A stretch of DNA of 64,000 nucleotides from the NCBI GenBank assembly GCA_041743975.1, contig JBGTLT010000176.1, positions 5,613-69,612 on the forward strand, in the 5' to 3' direction. Both the position numbers and the translations under genes were made by a program. The notes beneath the pieces were generated by a model. The model was given only the letters and a program-made list of their open reading frames with translations, was not told where the DNA came from and searched no databases. Positions 46,650-55,269 of the stretch are shown piece after piece. The DNA is from JTS-RE37 sp041743975 (lineage in GTDB: Bacteria > Bacteroidota > Bacteroidia > Flavobacteriales > Flavobacteriaceae). Each line of letters opens with the position of its first letter. The stretch's first letter is position 1.

Positions 46650-47657
46650 TCAGGCATATTTGGCCATAAATTCCTCTGCCTTTTCAACCATTTTCCGGCT
46701 TCCGCAAAAGAAGGGTACCCGTTGGTGCAGTTCTGTGGGTTGCACATCGAGGATACGGTTAAAGCCGTCACTTGCTTTCCCATTGGCCTGCTCTGCAATG
46801 AATGCCATGGGGTTGCATTCATACAACAACCGTAACTTCCCGTTGGAAGCCAGGCTGCTTTTGGGATAGAGGTAGATACCCCCTTTGATCATGTTGCGGT
46901 GAAAATCTGAAACAAGGGAGCCAATATAACGGGAAGTATAGGGCCTGTCTTCCTCTTCCATCTGGCAATATTTGATATAGTCCTTAACACCCTGCGGGAA
47001 TTGGATATAGTTTCCCTCATTTATCGAGTATATCCGGCCGGTTTCCGGAAACTGCATGTCGGGGTGCGACAAATAAAAGGTGCCTATGGCCGGGTTTAAG
47101 GTAAATCCATTTACGCCATGACCGGTAGTGTATACCAACATGGTTGAGGTTCCATAGATAATATAACCGGCCGCTACCTGCTCATTGCCTTTTTGCAGAA
47201 AATCGTCCAGGGTAACCGGCGTTCCAACCGGGGTGATCCTCCTGTAAATTGAAAAAATGGTCCCCATAGAAACATTGACATCAATGTTGGAAGATCCGTC
47301 CAGGGGATCTATCAGTACCACATATTTATTTTGATGCAATTCATCATTGCTGTTGATGCTGATAAAGTCTTCTTCTTCCTCCGATGCAATACCACAGACT
47401 ATTTCCCTGTTTTGCAGGGCCTTTATGAATTTTTCATTCGCCAGTACATCAAGTTTCTGTTGGTTTTCACCCTGTATATTGGTCTCCCCGGCAGCTCCCA
47501 GGATGTCGATCAGCCCTGCTTTGTTAACTTCATGATTGACGACCTTAGCTGCCAGCCGGATGGCATTGATGAGTTTGGAAAGTTCCCCTGATGAGTATTG
47601 AAATTTGGATTGGTTCTCAATTATAAACTCTCCAAGTGTCTTATTTTTTTTGTCCAT
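46650..47657 (-). CDS. fbp: Fructose-1,6-bisphosphatase, class 1
   Basis: 335 residues from ATG 47657; an upstream in-frame ATG at 47684 adds nine. It removes the 1-phosphate of fructose-1,6-bisphosphate in gluconeogenesis. Metal and phosphate ligands are in GIASEEEEDF, LIDPLDGSSNIDVNVSMGTIFSIYR and YECNPMAFIAEQANG. The gene is convergent with TerB and divergent from the GNAT gene. Confidence 0.97.
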   Translation of the reverse strand: MDKKNKTLGEFIIENQSKFQYSSGELSKLINAIRLAAKVVNHEVNKAGLIDILGAAGETNIQGENQQKLDVLANEKFIKALQNREIVCGIASEEEEDFISINSNDELHQNKYVVLIDPLDGSSNIDVNVSMGTIFSIYRRITPVGTPVTLDDFLQKGNEQVAAGYIIYGTSTMLVYTTGHGVNGFTLNPAIGTFYLSHPDMQFPETGRIYSINEGNYIQFPQGVKDYIKYCQMEEEDRPYTSRYIGSLVSDFHRNMIKGGIYLYPKSSLASNGKLRLLYECNPMAFIAEQANGKASDGFNRILDVQPTELHQRVPFFCGSRKMVEKAEEFMAKYA

Positions 47658-47744
47658 TACAAGGGCCCGGATAATTTTAGGCACAAATATCGGGTATTTT
47701 GTGAATCTGCAACGATTTCGCCATAGGGAAGAAATTTAAATTTA

Positions 47745-47752
47745 TAACTTTG
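47745..47752 (+). promoter_or_regulatory. Promoter of GNAT-lysC operon, -7 element
   Basis: TAACTTTG, a full match to TAnnTTTG, 19 bp before ATG 47772. No clear TTG lies 20 nt upstream. Confidence 0.45.
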
Positions 47753-47771
47753 TGTTTTATTTGTAACAATC

Positions 47772-48251
47772 ATGGAGTTCCACATCAGGGCTGCTCGAAG
47801 CGGGGATATGATTCAGGTTTTAGGGCTTATCAGGGAGTTGGCCCTATTTGAAAAGGAAGACAAGGCGGTGGAAGTAAATACAGACGACCTGATCCGTCAC
47901 GGATTTGGGAGTGAAAAATTATTCCATTGTTTTGTGGCGGAGAGCAGGGACAGCATAATGGGCATGGCGTTGGTTTACCCCCGGTACTCAACCTGGAAGG
48001 GGCCTGTCATCCATTTGGAAGACCTGATCGTATCGGAATCAATGCGGGGCAGTGGTTTGGGAACGGCACTATTGGATGAAGTGGTGAAATATGGACATCA
48101 ACTGGGTGTAAAACGGATCAGCTGGGAGGTTCTGGATTGGAATGAAACCGCCATCCGGTTTTATGAGAAGAAAGGGGCCCGGGTTATGCGCGATTGGGAT
48201 GTGGTACAGTTAGATGAAGAAGGAATACAAAACTATATTCAAAATCTATGA
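47772..48251 (+). CDS. GNAT-family N-acetyltransferase (SSAT-like)
   Basis: 159 residues. The N-terminal IRAARSGDMIQVLGLIRELALFEK is like spermidine/thialysine acetyltransferases, and IHLEDLIVSESMRGSGLGTALL holds the acetyl-CoA loop R-G-S-G-L-G. WNETAIRFYEKKGA is motif B. The acceptor is likely a small amine; which one is not shown. It overlaps the aspartate kinase start by 4 bp, so they are translationally coupled. Confidence 0.88.
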   Translation: MEFHIRAARSGDMIQVLGLIRELALFEKEDKAVEVNTDDLIRHGFGSEKLFHCFVAESRDSIMGMALVYPRYSTWKGPVIHLEDLIVSESMRGSGLGTALLDEVVKYGHQLGVKRISWEVLDWNETAIRFYEKKGARVMRDWDVVQLDEEGIQNYIQNL

Positions 48252-49498
48252 GAATCTTCAAATTTGGAGGGGCATCGGTCAAGGATGCAGATGGCGTTCG
48301 CAATTTGGTTAAGGTACTTCATGCCACGGGGTATGAGGATACGTTCCTGGTGGTATCGGCAATGGGGAAGACCACCAATGCCATGGAGAAGATTGTGGAT
48401 ACTTATTTCAACGACAGAAAGGATGTGCAGCCTGTTCTGGAGGATATCAAATCATATCATCTCGAAATCCTCAAAACCCTTATACCGGATGACGGGCATC
48501 GCGTTTATAAACAGTTTGCAACCCTGTTTGATGAAATTCAGGGTTTTTTGACGTGGAACAAATCGCCTGCCTATAATTTTGTCTATGATCAGGTTGTAGG
48601 GTATGGGGAATTGTTTTCAACCACTATCGTAAGTGCATATCTGGAAGAAGTTGGGATACCCAACACCTGGCTTGATGTCCGGAACTTGATCAAAACAGAC
48701 ACTAATTACCGGGATGCTGAGGTTCAATGGGAGCCAACCCAGCTTCTGGTATCGCGCCTTGCAAAAAAAGGCACCTTATACATTACCCAGGGTTTTTTGG
48801 GTAGTGATAACAATAATTTCACCACAACCCTGGGCCGGGAGGGGTCAGATTATACTGCCGCCATCCTGGCGTATTGCCTGGACGCATCTTCTGTAACCAT
48901 ATGGAAGGATGTACCTGGGGTTTTAAATGCGGACCCCCGGTATTTTGAAAAGCCCCAATTATTGAACAGGATCTCCTACCGGGAGGCCATTGAACTGGCT
49001 TTTTATGGTGCTTCGGTAATACACCCCAAGACCTTGCAGCCCTTGCAACGTAAGGAAATAGCCCTTCATGTTAAGTCCTTTATCAATCCGGGGGATCCGG
49101 GCACCACAGTGGGCAAAGGAATTGGGATAGATCCCGAAGTCCCTTGTTTTATAGTAAAAAAGGACCAGGTTCTGATGAAACTCTCTTCCCTTGACTTTTC
49201 CTTTATTGTGGAGGATAGCATCGGTGACCTTTTCAAATTGCTGCATGACCATAAGATGAAAGTAGACCTGATCCAGAATTCCGCGATCAGTTTTTCGGTG
49301 TGTATTGATAACAGGTTCGGGGGTTTGGAAGTACTTTTAAACCGGCTTAAAGGGAAGTTTAAGGTAGATTGTTATGAAGGGGTTTCACTGTATACAATCC
49401 GGCACTTTAATACGGCGGCCATTAATTCCCTCCAGAATGGTAAAGAGGTTTTACTGGAACAGCGCGGCAGGGAAACGGTACAATTGGTGGTCAGGTAG
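48248..49498 (+). CDS. lysC: Aspartate kinase
   Basis: 416 residues. First enzyme of the aspartate family (Lys, Met, Thr). KFGGASVKDADGVRNL at the N-terminus, TTLGREGSDYTAAILA, TIWKDVPGVLNADPRYF and SYREAIELAFYGASVIHPKTLQPL are family hallmarks. Two ACT-type units follow at about 300-416. It is monofunctional, without a homoserine dehydrogenase part. Coupled to the upstream GNAT gene. Confidence 0.93.
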   Translation: MRIFKFGGASVKDADGVRNLVKVLHATGYEDTFLVVSAMGKTTNAMEKIVDTYFNDRKDVQPVLEDIKSYHLEILKTLIPDDGHRVYKQFATLFDEIQGFLTWNKSPAYNFVYDQVVGYGELFSTTIVSAYLEEVGIPNTWLDVRNLIKTDTNYRDAEVQWEPTQLLVSRLAKKGTLYITQGFLGSDNNNFTTTLGREGSDYTAAILAYCLDASSVTIWKDVPGVLNADPRYFEKPQLLNRISYREAIELAFYGASVIHPKTLQPLQRKEIALHVKSFINPGDPGTTVGKGIGIDPEVPCFIVKKDQVLMKLSSLDFSFIVEDSIGDLFKLLHDHKMKVDLIQNSAISFSVCIDNRFGGLEVLLNRLKGKFKVDCYEGVSLYTIRHFNTAAINSLQNGKEVLLEQRGRETVQLVVR

Positions 49499-49586
49499 TT
49501 AGGGATTCCGGGGAATTGGCTTTGTTAAAATGGCTTTCCCCAATATTGATTTTCCTATATTTACCCATGCAATATTGGAATCGATT

Positions 49587-51407
49587 ATGGGTTTAGTCAC
49601 GGCCAAAGAGGTAGCCAAAGCGATAAACCTGGACAAATATGGGGTATTGGGAACGTTCATGGGGTGGTCGCTGATGCATATCACCCAATTATCCTCCATC
49701 AACAATTTCTACGAAAAGCATAAGCACCTGCAGGGGATTGAATTCCTGGAAGCCATCCTGGACCACTATGAGATCAATTTTGAAATACCGGAAGAAGATT
49801 TTAAAAGACTGCCGAAGGACGGGGCCTTTATCACCATCAGCAATCACCCACTGGGCGGTATTGACGGGGTATTACTGCTAAAGCTGATGTTGCAGTACCG
49901 GTCTGATTTCAAAATTATCGCCAATTTCCTGCTCCATAGGATTGCCCCCATCTCTCCCTTCATCATGCCGGTTAATCCCTTTGAGGACCGAAAGGATGTT
50001 AAAAGCAGCCTGGCCGGATTCAAAGCAGCGCTGGGACACCTGCAACAGGGACACCCCTTGGGCATCTTCCCGGCCGGGGAGGTATCCACCTACAGGGACG
50101 ACCGGCTTATAGTGGACAGGCCCTGGGAAGAGGCAGCGATCAAGTTGATCCGCAAGGCAAAGGTGCCTGTTGTACCTATCTATTTCCACGCCCGGAACAG
50201 CAAATTGTTTTACACCTTATCCAGGATCAACGCTATTTTCCGCACTGCTAAGCTGCCTTCGGAGGTTACTACCCAACGAAACAGGTCTATAAAGGTGCGG
50301 ATAGGGCAACCTATTTCGGTCGCGGTCCAAATGGAACAAACCTCCCTGGAAGAATTTACGGAGCTGCTGCGCATGAAGACCTATATGCTTTCCCATGGCT
50401 ATGTAAAGGAGCGGCTTATAGACCAGATCCCTACTTCATTCCCAACCTCCCTGAAAATCCCGATGCCTCCGAGAAAGATCGTTTCAGCAGTACGGACCGA
50501 AGTTATTCAGGGGGAAATTGAAAAACTGCGCGAAAAGAATTGCCGCCTCCTGCAGAGCAAGAACTATGAGGTTTTCCTGGCACAGAAAAAAGATATGCCC
50601 TTTATCCTTCAGGAAATTGGCATGCAGCGGGAAACCACCTTCCGGGCCATAGGTGAGGGTACCAATAACTCCATAGACCTTGACCGGTTTGATGAATACT
50701 ATCATCACTTGTTTTTATGGGATGATGAAGATAAGGCCATTGTAGGCGCCTACCGTATGGGAATGGGGTCTGAGATATTCGACCTCCATGGAATAGATGG
50801 GTTTTACCTGCAGGACCTGTTTCGGTTTGAACCGGAATTACATGGTATGATGCGGCAGTCCATAGAGATGGGCCGTGCCTATATTATTAAAAAATACCAG
50901 CAAAAACCAATGCCACTTTTCCTCTTATGGAAGGGTATAGTGCATACCACGCTTCGGTACCCCGAGCATAAATTTTTGATAGGTGGGGTGAGCATCAGCA
51001 ACCAATTTTCCAATTTTTCAAAATCGCTCATGATCGAGTTTATGAAATCGAATTACTGGGACCCGTATGTGGCGCAATATGTAAGGCCCAAAAAGGAATT
51101 CAAGGTAAAGTTAAAAGACGCGGACAAGGAATTCGTTTTTGATGAAACGGAAGCGGATCTGAATAAATTTGACAAATTGATTGAAGAGGTGGAGCCCGGA
51201 AGTTTGCGTTTACCGGTACTGATCAAAAAATATATCAAGCAGAATGCGAGGGTAGTGGCCTTCAATGTGGACCCGTTGTTCAACAATTCCGTGGACGGGT
51301 TGATGTATATAAAGATAGCCGATTTGCCGGAAAGCACGGTAAAGCCGGTAATGGAGGAATTTCAGGCAGAACTGGAACGCAAACTGGCAGAGAGCAATGG
51401 TTCCTGA
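49587..51407 (+). CDS. Two-domain acyltransferase (PlsC-type plus acyl-ACP GNAT-type), OlsF-like
   Basis: About 606 residues. Residues about 1-270 form a PlsC-type O-acyltransferase: TISNHPLGGIDGVLL is the HxxxxD block and FPAGEVSTYRDD the second. Residues about 300-580 form an OlsB-type N-acyltransferase (MQRETTFRAIGEGTNNSIDLDRFDEYY, GAYRMGMGSEIF, EMGRAYI). This order matches OlsF, which makes ornithine or similar aminolipids. ATG 49587 gives the usual MGLVTAKEVAKAI start; ATG 49530 adds 19 residues. Confidence 0.82.
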   Translation: MGLVTAKEVAKAINLDKYGVLGTFMGWSLMHITQLSSINNFYEKHKHLQGIEFLEAILDHYEINFEIPEEDFKRLPKDGAFITISNHPLGGIDGVLLLKLMLQYRSDFKIIANFLLHRIAPISPFIMPVNPFEDRKDVKSSLAGFKAALGHLQQGHPLGIFPAGEVSTYRDDRLIVDRPWEEAAIKLIRKAKVPVVPIYFHARNSKLFYTLSRINAIFRTAKLPSEVTTQRNRSIKVRIGQPISVAVQMEQTSLEEFTELLRMKTYMLSHGYVKERLIDQIPTSFPTSLKIPMPPRKIVSAVRTEVIQGEIEKLREKNCRLLQSKNYEVFLAQKKDMPFILQEIGMQRETTFRAIGEGTNNSIDLDRFDEYYHHLFLWDDEDKAIVGAYRMGMGSEIFDLHGIDGFYLQDLFRFEPELHGMMRQSIEMGRAYIIKKYQQKPMPLFLLWKGIVHTTLRYPEHKFLIGGVSISNQFSNFSKSLMIEFMKSNYWDPYVAQYVRPKKEFKVKLKDADKEFVFDETEADLNKFDKLIEEVEPGSLRLPVLIKKYIKQNARVVAFNVDPLFNNSVDGLMYIKIADLPESTVKPVMEEFQAELERKLAESNGS

Positions 51408-51409
51408 GG

Positions 51410-51634
51410 GGGCTTATGCTGTATGAAATCCTGGCAAAATGTCTTGATTTTTTCTTGTTTCTGCAAGAGCATGATGCGTATACTGCTCAGACCCCGCACA
51501 TCTGTAGGATTATAAAACATATGGTGAATGCGTTTTGCCTTCGGGGAGGTATCCATGGACCAATCCGGTTCTGCACGAATTTCCTGTAACGAAACAGTAC
51601 CTTCGTCACTATAGGATAGTTTCAGGGTTAAATA
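51410..51634 (-). other. Short gap with protein-like open frame on the minus strand
   Basis: Between the acyltransferase and the ArsN1-like gene. In the same frame as the latter, the sequence beyond its stop stays open for about 90 codons to 51362 and reads like protein (KLSYSDEGTVSLQEI, RIHHMFYNPTDVRGLSS, IRIMLLQKQEKIKTF). Only an internal ATG at 51556 is available. I do not recognise it; it could be a remnant or a chance frame. Confidence 0.25.
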
Positions 51635-52126
51635 TTATGTTGTTCCAACACGGTTACTTCTTTTTTCAAAAAGCAGGTTGTCTTTCCAGACCCCATCCAG
51701 ATTCCCGACCTTTTCCCTTTTCCCGATCAGCCTGAAGCCTGCTTTTTCATGTAGCTTTATGCTGCCTGTATTCTCCGGGAAGATCCCCGATTGCAATGTC
51801 CAGAATCCCGCTTCCTCGCTCCGGTGAATGAGGGTGTTCATCAGCAACTTCCCAATGCCTTTGTTCCAGTTGTTAGATCTGATATATATACTCACTTCCG
51901 CCACTCCCCCGTATACGCACCTGTCGGAAACGGGTGAGAGTGCCGCCCATCCCAGGACCATAGGCCCTTCTGTGGCTACCAGCCTGCAAGTTTGCAGATG
52001 GTTGGCATCCCATGTTTTAAAGTCGGGTATGGTTTTTTCAAAGGTAGCATAGCCGGTGGCAATTCCTTCGGTATAGATTTGGGCAACTGCCTCCCAATCA
52101 TCCGGTGTCATTTCCCTGATTTCCAT
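51635..52126 (-). CDS. ArsN1-like (phosphinothricin/arsinothricin-type) N-acetyltransferase
   Basis: 163 residues of the GNAT family with the PAT-type pattern: IREMTPDDWEAVAQIYTEGI, ATFEKTIPD, GWAALSPVSDRCVYGGVAEVSIYI, acetyl-CoA loop NKGIGKLL, and FWTLQSGIFPENTGSIKLHEKAGFR. Relatives in ars loci acetylate arsinothricin or phosphinothricin. Its place 16 bp after the DUF6428 gene and beyond arsR on the same strand supports that role, but the substrate is inferred. Confidence 0.75.
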   Translation of the reverse strand: MEIREMTPDDWEAVAQIYTEGIATGYATFEKTIPDFKTWDANHLQTCRLVATEGPMVLGWAALSPVSDRCVYGGVAEVSIYIRSNNWNKGIGKLLMNTLIHRSEEAGFWTLQSGIFPENTGSIKLHEKAGFRLIGKREKVGNLDGVWKDNLLFEKRSNRVGTT

Positions 52127-52142
52127 AGGATATCGGTATTAA

Positions 52143-52637
52143 TTAACAGCAACCAGCGCTGGGGGCACAGCAGGGAGCTGTTACTTTTTCTTTGTCCTTC
52201 TTCTCGGGGACTCCGCATGCTTCCCGGGCCTTACAATCTGTTTTGTCTACGGTCAGCTTCACCAAAAGGGTATCATCCTGTACATTTAATTCCCGGACCA
52301 GCAGGTGGGCGGTATGGAAATTTGGATTGCCGAATTCAAATTTCAGTTCGGCAAGGGGGTCCATGGGTTTAACCGAGTGTACTTTCTCCAGGATTCTCTG
52401 GGCTTTTCCGGTGTTCATAGGGGTATTTTTCCGTGGTATTTTAGGACTTTCCCATAGTTGAATAATGGTTTCATTCCACCGATCGGTCTGCCCCCCGCAA
52501 TCTACCGAATCAATGGTGGAGTTTTTTATTTCGGTGATGTGGTAATTGTTATTAACAAAAAGCCCGGGTTTATATTCAAATTTCAGGTATTTGGCGGGGT
52601 TATTTTGTAATGCGGAAAGGAATTCGTGTGTTTTCAT
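52143..52637 (-). CDS. DUF6428-family protein, ars-locus associated
   Basis: 164 residues. The pattern NYHITEIKNSTIDSVDCGG and TIIQLWESPKI is that of DUF6428 proteins, which in Bacteroidota occur in arsenic loci. The tail is cysteine-rich (CKAREACGVP, then CCAPSAGCC at the end), suited to bind arsenite or another soft metal. It lies between arsR and the ArsN1-like gene with gaps of 10 and 16 bp. Confidence 0.8.
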   Translation of the reverse strand: MKTHEFLSALQNNPAKYLKFEYKPGLFVNNNYHITEIKNSTIDSVDCGGQTDRWNETIIQLWESPKIPRKNTPMNTGKAQRILEKVHSVKPMDPLAELKFEFGNPNFHTAHLLVRELNVQDDTLLVKLTVDKTDCKAREACGVPEKKDKEKVTAPCCAPSAGCC

Positions 52638-52647
52638 AGGAGTTAAT

Positions 52648-52974
52648 TTAGCAACAATTCTGATTTATTTTACGGAAGAAATCCTGAAAGATTTCCTGAA
52701 GTTCTTCCCATTTTTCTGTATTGATACAGTAGCAGAGGTTTTTTCCGTGGAAGGTACCTTTTAGCAGTCCTATTTTTTTTATTTCGTTCAGGTGCTGCGA
52801 TATAGTGGGTTGGGATAATCCGATGACATCAACCAGGTCATTGCAAATACAATTTTCCTGTTTGCTGATGTACTGCAGGATGGCAACTCTTGCGGGGTGA
52901 GCCAGAACTTTGGCTGCTACTGCGAGGGTATTGTGGGCCTTCGTAAAAATATGTGTTTTGGTAGCTCCCATCAT
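52648..52974 (-). CDS. arsR: ArsR-family transcriptional regulator
   Basis: 108 residues from ATG 52974 (ATG 52971 is also possible; a TTG precedes). Winged helix: LAVAAKVLAHPARVAILQYI, recognition helix QPTISQHLNEIKKIGLLKG. The CxC motif ENCICNDLVD matches the ELCVCDL arsenite site, and a C-terminal NQNCC adds two more cysteines. It probably represses its own operon through the box at 52989-53008 and is released by arsenite. Confidence 0.9.
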   Translation of the reverse strand: MMGATKTHIFTKAHNTLAVAAKVLAHPARVAILQYISKQENCICNDLVDVIGLSQPTISQHLNEIKKIGLLKGTFHGKNLCYCINTEKWEELQEIFQDFFRKINQNCC

Positions 52975-52988
52975 CAAATTTTAAAGTG

Positions 52989-53008
52989 ATATTGCAATAT
53001 TACGATAA
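52989..53008. promoter_or_regulatory. ArsR operator candidate 1
   Basis: Core ATTGCAATATTACGAT, an imperfect palindrome, 14 bp before the arsR ATG. A TATCTTTA element (53013-53006 on the minus strand) overlaps its far end, so binding would block the promoter. Confidence 0.6.
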
Positions 53009-53159
53009 AGATATGAAATAAAAAAGGTTGAACAGCATAATTCTACATATTTATCACGAAATACAGCTTCGTTTACGACAAATCCGGCGGCGCACAGGCA
53101 GCTATTGGGCACAACTGAAAGCGGTTTCCTGGTGGCACCCCTATCAAATATTTAATGAT

Positions 53160-53179
53160 ATATTGCATTATTACGATAA
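53160..53179. promoter_or_regulatory. ArsR operator candidate 2
   Basis: Differs from operator 1 at one of 20 positions and lies 171 bp away in the same orientation. No gene starts next to it now, so it may be left over from a lost divergent ars gene. Confidence 0.5.
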
Positions 53180-53190
53180 TGACAATACAG

Positions 53191-53224
53191 AAAAAAGTCA
53201 GACGAAGAAAATCTGACTTCTTTT
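53191..53224 (-). terminator. Rho-independent terminator
   Basis: Arms AAGTCAGA (53195-53202) and TCTGACTT (53212-53219), with a run of A before the first arm, i.e. T-run on the minus strand. It ends the transcript of the TM2 gene at 53228. Confidence 0.75.
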
Positions 53225-53227
53225 ATA

Positions 53228-53662
53228 TCAGAACCATGGTTTTTTACCAACCTGGTACGTATTGTAAAAATCTTCATCGGTTTTGGTGAGATAGATTATC
53301 CCTTCTATCAAGCCGATAACCGCCGGGATCCACACCAGGAAAGCACCAATAAATAAACATACCAATGCATATGATACAAGTGTAAAACCCAGTAGTATAA
53401 ACCCCTCTTTGTTATAACCCAACATAAATTTATGAACCCCAAGGGAACCCAGGATGATGGCCAGGATACCTGCCAGGATCTTTTTGTTTTCCCCGCCTGC
53501 ACCTTTCAGGCCCTCCGAAAATTCATTTGCCGTCTTCTTGGCTTCACTGGTAAAATCATCCGAAGCCTCCCTGGTTTCCTTTCTGAAATCCTTAGCAGAA
53601 TCCCTGCCACTGTCAAAGGCATCGTCCGCCCTATCCCCTAAATCTTTGTTATCGTCTGACAT
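53228..53662 (-). CDS. TM2-domain membrane protein
   Basis: About 144 residues from ATG 53662; an in-frame start at 53701 adds 13. The N-terminal half is a charged helix rich in Asp, Lys and Glu (YtxH/ YjbJ-like stress helix). Two membrane helices follow in a TM2 domain: LAGILAIILGSLGVHKFMLG with the G-x-x-H-x-F turn, then FILLGFTLVSYALVCLFIG and a third hydrophobic stretch. Role unknown. Confidence 0.82.
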   Translation of the reverse strand: MSDDNKDLGDRADDAFDSGRDSAKDFRKETREASDDFTSEAKKTANEFSEGLKGAGGENKKILAGILAIILGSLGVHKFMLGYNKEGFILLGFTLVSYALVCLFIGAFLVWIPAVIGLIEGIIYLTKTDEDFYNTYQVGKKPWF

Positions 53663-53712
53663 GGTTATTGTTTTTGTTGGTTTATACGTTAAATGTAACA
53701 ATTATTTCCCAA

Positions 53713-54099
53713 TCAAAGAAATGCCTTATCCACTGGTTCCCAGAGTTCTATTTTGTTCCCTTCTGGATCCATGATCCAACCGAATTTCCCGTATTCGAAT
53801 TCCTCAATATCGCCTATAACTGTAACCCCTTCTTCCTTGAGGACAGCTAATAAAGACACCAGGTCCGCTACCCGGTAATTCATCATAAATTGCTTATCGC
53901 TAGGCTGGAAGTAAGAAGTGTCATCCTTAAACGGGCTCCATTGGGTAGAACAGTCATTACCTTCCTTATCCTTCCACCAAAATGTACATCCGTATCGATC
54001 TGTTGGAAGGCCTAAATGCTGTTTATACCATTGTTTCATGCTATCGGGATCCTTGGTTTTAAAGAAAAAGCCGCCTAATCCTGTTACCCTGTTTTCCAT
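53713..54099 (-). CDS. VOC-family protein
   Basis: 128 residues, one VOC fold: VTGLGGFFFKTKDPDSMKQW, YKQHLGLP, NYRVADLVSLLAVLKEEGV and the ending GWIMDPEGNKIELWEP with its metal-site Glu. Function not known. It lies 50 bp upstream of the TM2 gene on the same strand. Confidence 0.85.
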   Translation of the reverse strand: MENRVTGLGGFFFKTKDPDSMKQWYKQHLGLPTDRYGCTFWWKDKEGNDCSTQWSPFKDDTSYFQPSDKQFMMNYRVADLVSLLAVLKEEGVTVIGDIEEFEYGKFGWIMDPEGNKIELWEPVDKAFL

Positions 54100-54237
54100 A
54101 CTATCTGATCTTTAATTTGTTCAACACCTTTTTCAATTTTTTCCGTGGTAACCGGTCTTATCCATGCTGCCCGGGGAGGGTAAACTGATTTGGCGCTGCC
54201 ACAGAGGATCCCGATTTCCTATTTCCTCTAACACCGT

Positions 54238-54714
54238 TCACCCTTTGCCGGTGGATCCTCCTGGGGTGGTGTTCTTTTCATATAATTCGATCCATTCCTC
54301 AACAGACATTTTCGAACACAGTTCCCCGATTAGTTCATATGGGATATGGGCTGTATTTTTAAACCTGATGCAACTCTTGCCCATATCCAACCTGGTCTTT
54401 ACATAGCGGGGATATGCTTCCTTAAACCAGGAAAGCAAGGAAGGGCTGGCATATAGCCCGAAATGATAGACTGCGATAAAGTTCTTTTGGGATGCCAGGT
54501 TTATAAATGGCAGCGGTAAAGCGGGGTTCACATGGTACCCTGCCGGGTAGCGTTCAAGGGGCACTACGTAACCGATCATCCCATAGCCCATTGTTTCCGT
54601 AAAGCCAGACGGCAGGTTTTTTTTAATGACCGCTCGAAGTTGCATTACAGCCTGCTTTCTGTCACCTGATTGGCCAGCTGCATATTCATCCGGGGATTTT
54701 GCGTCGGAAGTCAT
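54238..54714 (-). CDS. DUF1801-type protein
   Basis: 158 residues. MGYGMIGYVVPL, FINLASQKNFIAVYHFG and LDMGKSCIRFKNTAHIPYELIGEL match the DUF1801/YdhG fold, which is thought to bind small ligands. No experimentally known role. It lies 8 bp after the DUF4199 gene and is probably co-transcribed. Confidence 0.82.
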   Translation of the reverse strand: MTSDAKSPDEYAAGQSGDRKQAVMQLRAVIKKNLPSGFTETMGYGMIGYVVPLERYPAGYHVNPALPLPFINLASQKNFIAVYHFGLYASPSLLSWFKEAYPRYVKTRLDMGKSCIRFKNTAHIPYELIGELCSKMSVEEWIELYEKNTTPGGSTGKG

Positions 54715-54721
54715 ACCCTGT

Positions 54722-55180
54722 TTATTTACGTTGGAGGATCAGCGCTGAAATCAACGATATGATCAACCCAAGGATCACAACCGTAACAAACATAATTAAG
54801 GCCATAAAAGTACTGCCATAATCCGGGATCTCCCCTTTGTAACCATCAGCAATCAACCTCTCGTAGTATTCCTTAAAAAAATCTGGGTTGATATAGGTTG
54901 TATACATGAAATCTGCAATGGCAATACCCGCAGCCGAAAAGGCAGAGATCAGCAATCCCAGTAGCACTGCTTTCTGAAAGCTCAGTTTACCGTTGTTTAT
55001 GGCATCCCGGAAATGTTTTATACCAAAGTAAATAAATGACAGGGAGGCAACCATAGTAAAATAACCCACTATCTCCTGGGTCTTAAAATCCATTCCCTGC
55101 CCGAAGTAAAGTCCGGCCGAAAAAAAGATCAAGGCAACGAAAAGCCCATAAAGTCCAAACCTGATGATGGTGTTCCTCAT
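54722..55180 (-). CDS. DUF4199 membrane protein
   Basis: 152 residues with four membrane helices: FGLYGLFVALIFFSAGLY, IVGYFTMVASLSFIYFGI, AVLLGLLISAFSAAGIAIA and FMALIMFVTVVILGLIISL. DUF4199 proteins are common in Bacteroidota and of unknown function. A membrane-tethered LuxR-type regulator lies 90 bp downstream on the opposite reading order (55270-55680, same strand), so both may belong to one regulatory group. Confidence 0.83.
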   Translation of the reverse strand: MRNTIIRFGLYGLFVALIFFSAGLYFGQGMDFKTQEIVGYFTMVASLSFIYFGIKHFRDAINNGKLSFQKAVLLGLLISAFSAAGIAIADFMYTTYINPDFFKEYYERLIADGYKGEIPDYGSTFMALIMFVTVVILGLIISLISALILQRK

Positions 55181-55269
55181 TTTGATTTATTTTAGGATCA
55201 GCTTTTCAAAAGTAGGGTATGGGAAGGTTCCCATCCTCATACCTAAGTACCAAAAAGCTGGTGCCCCTA

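Noticed and set aside
53028..53216. Plus-strand frame of 62 codons between arsR and the TM2 gene
   Set aside because: Starts at a TTG, covers an ArsR box and a terminator arm, and has no recognisable features.
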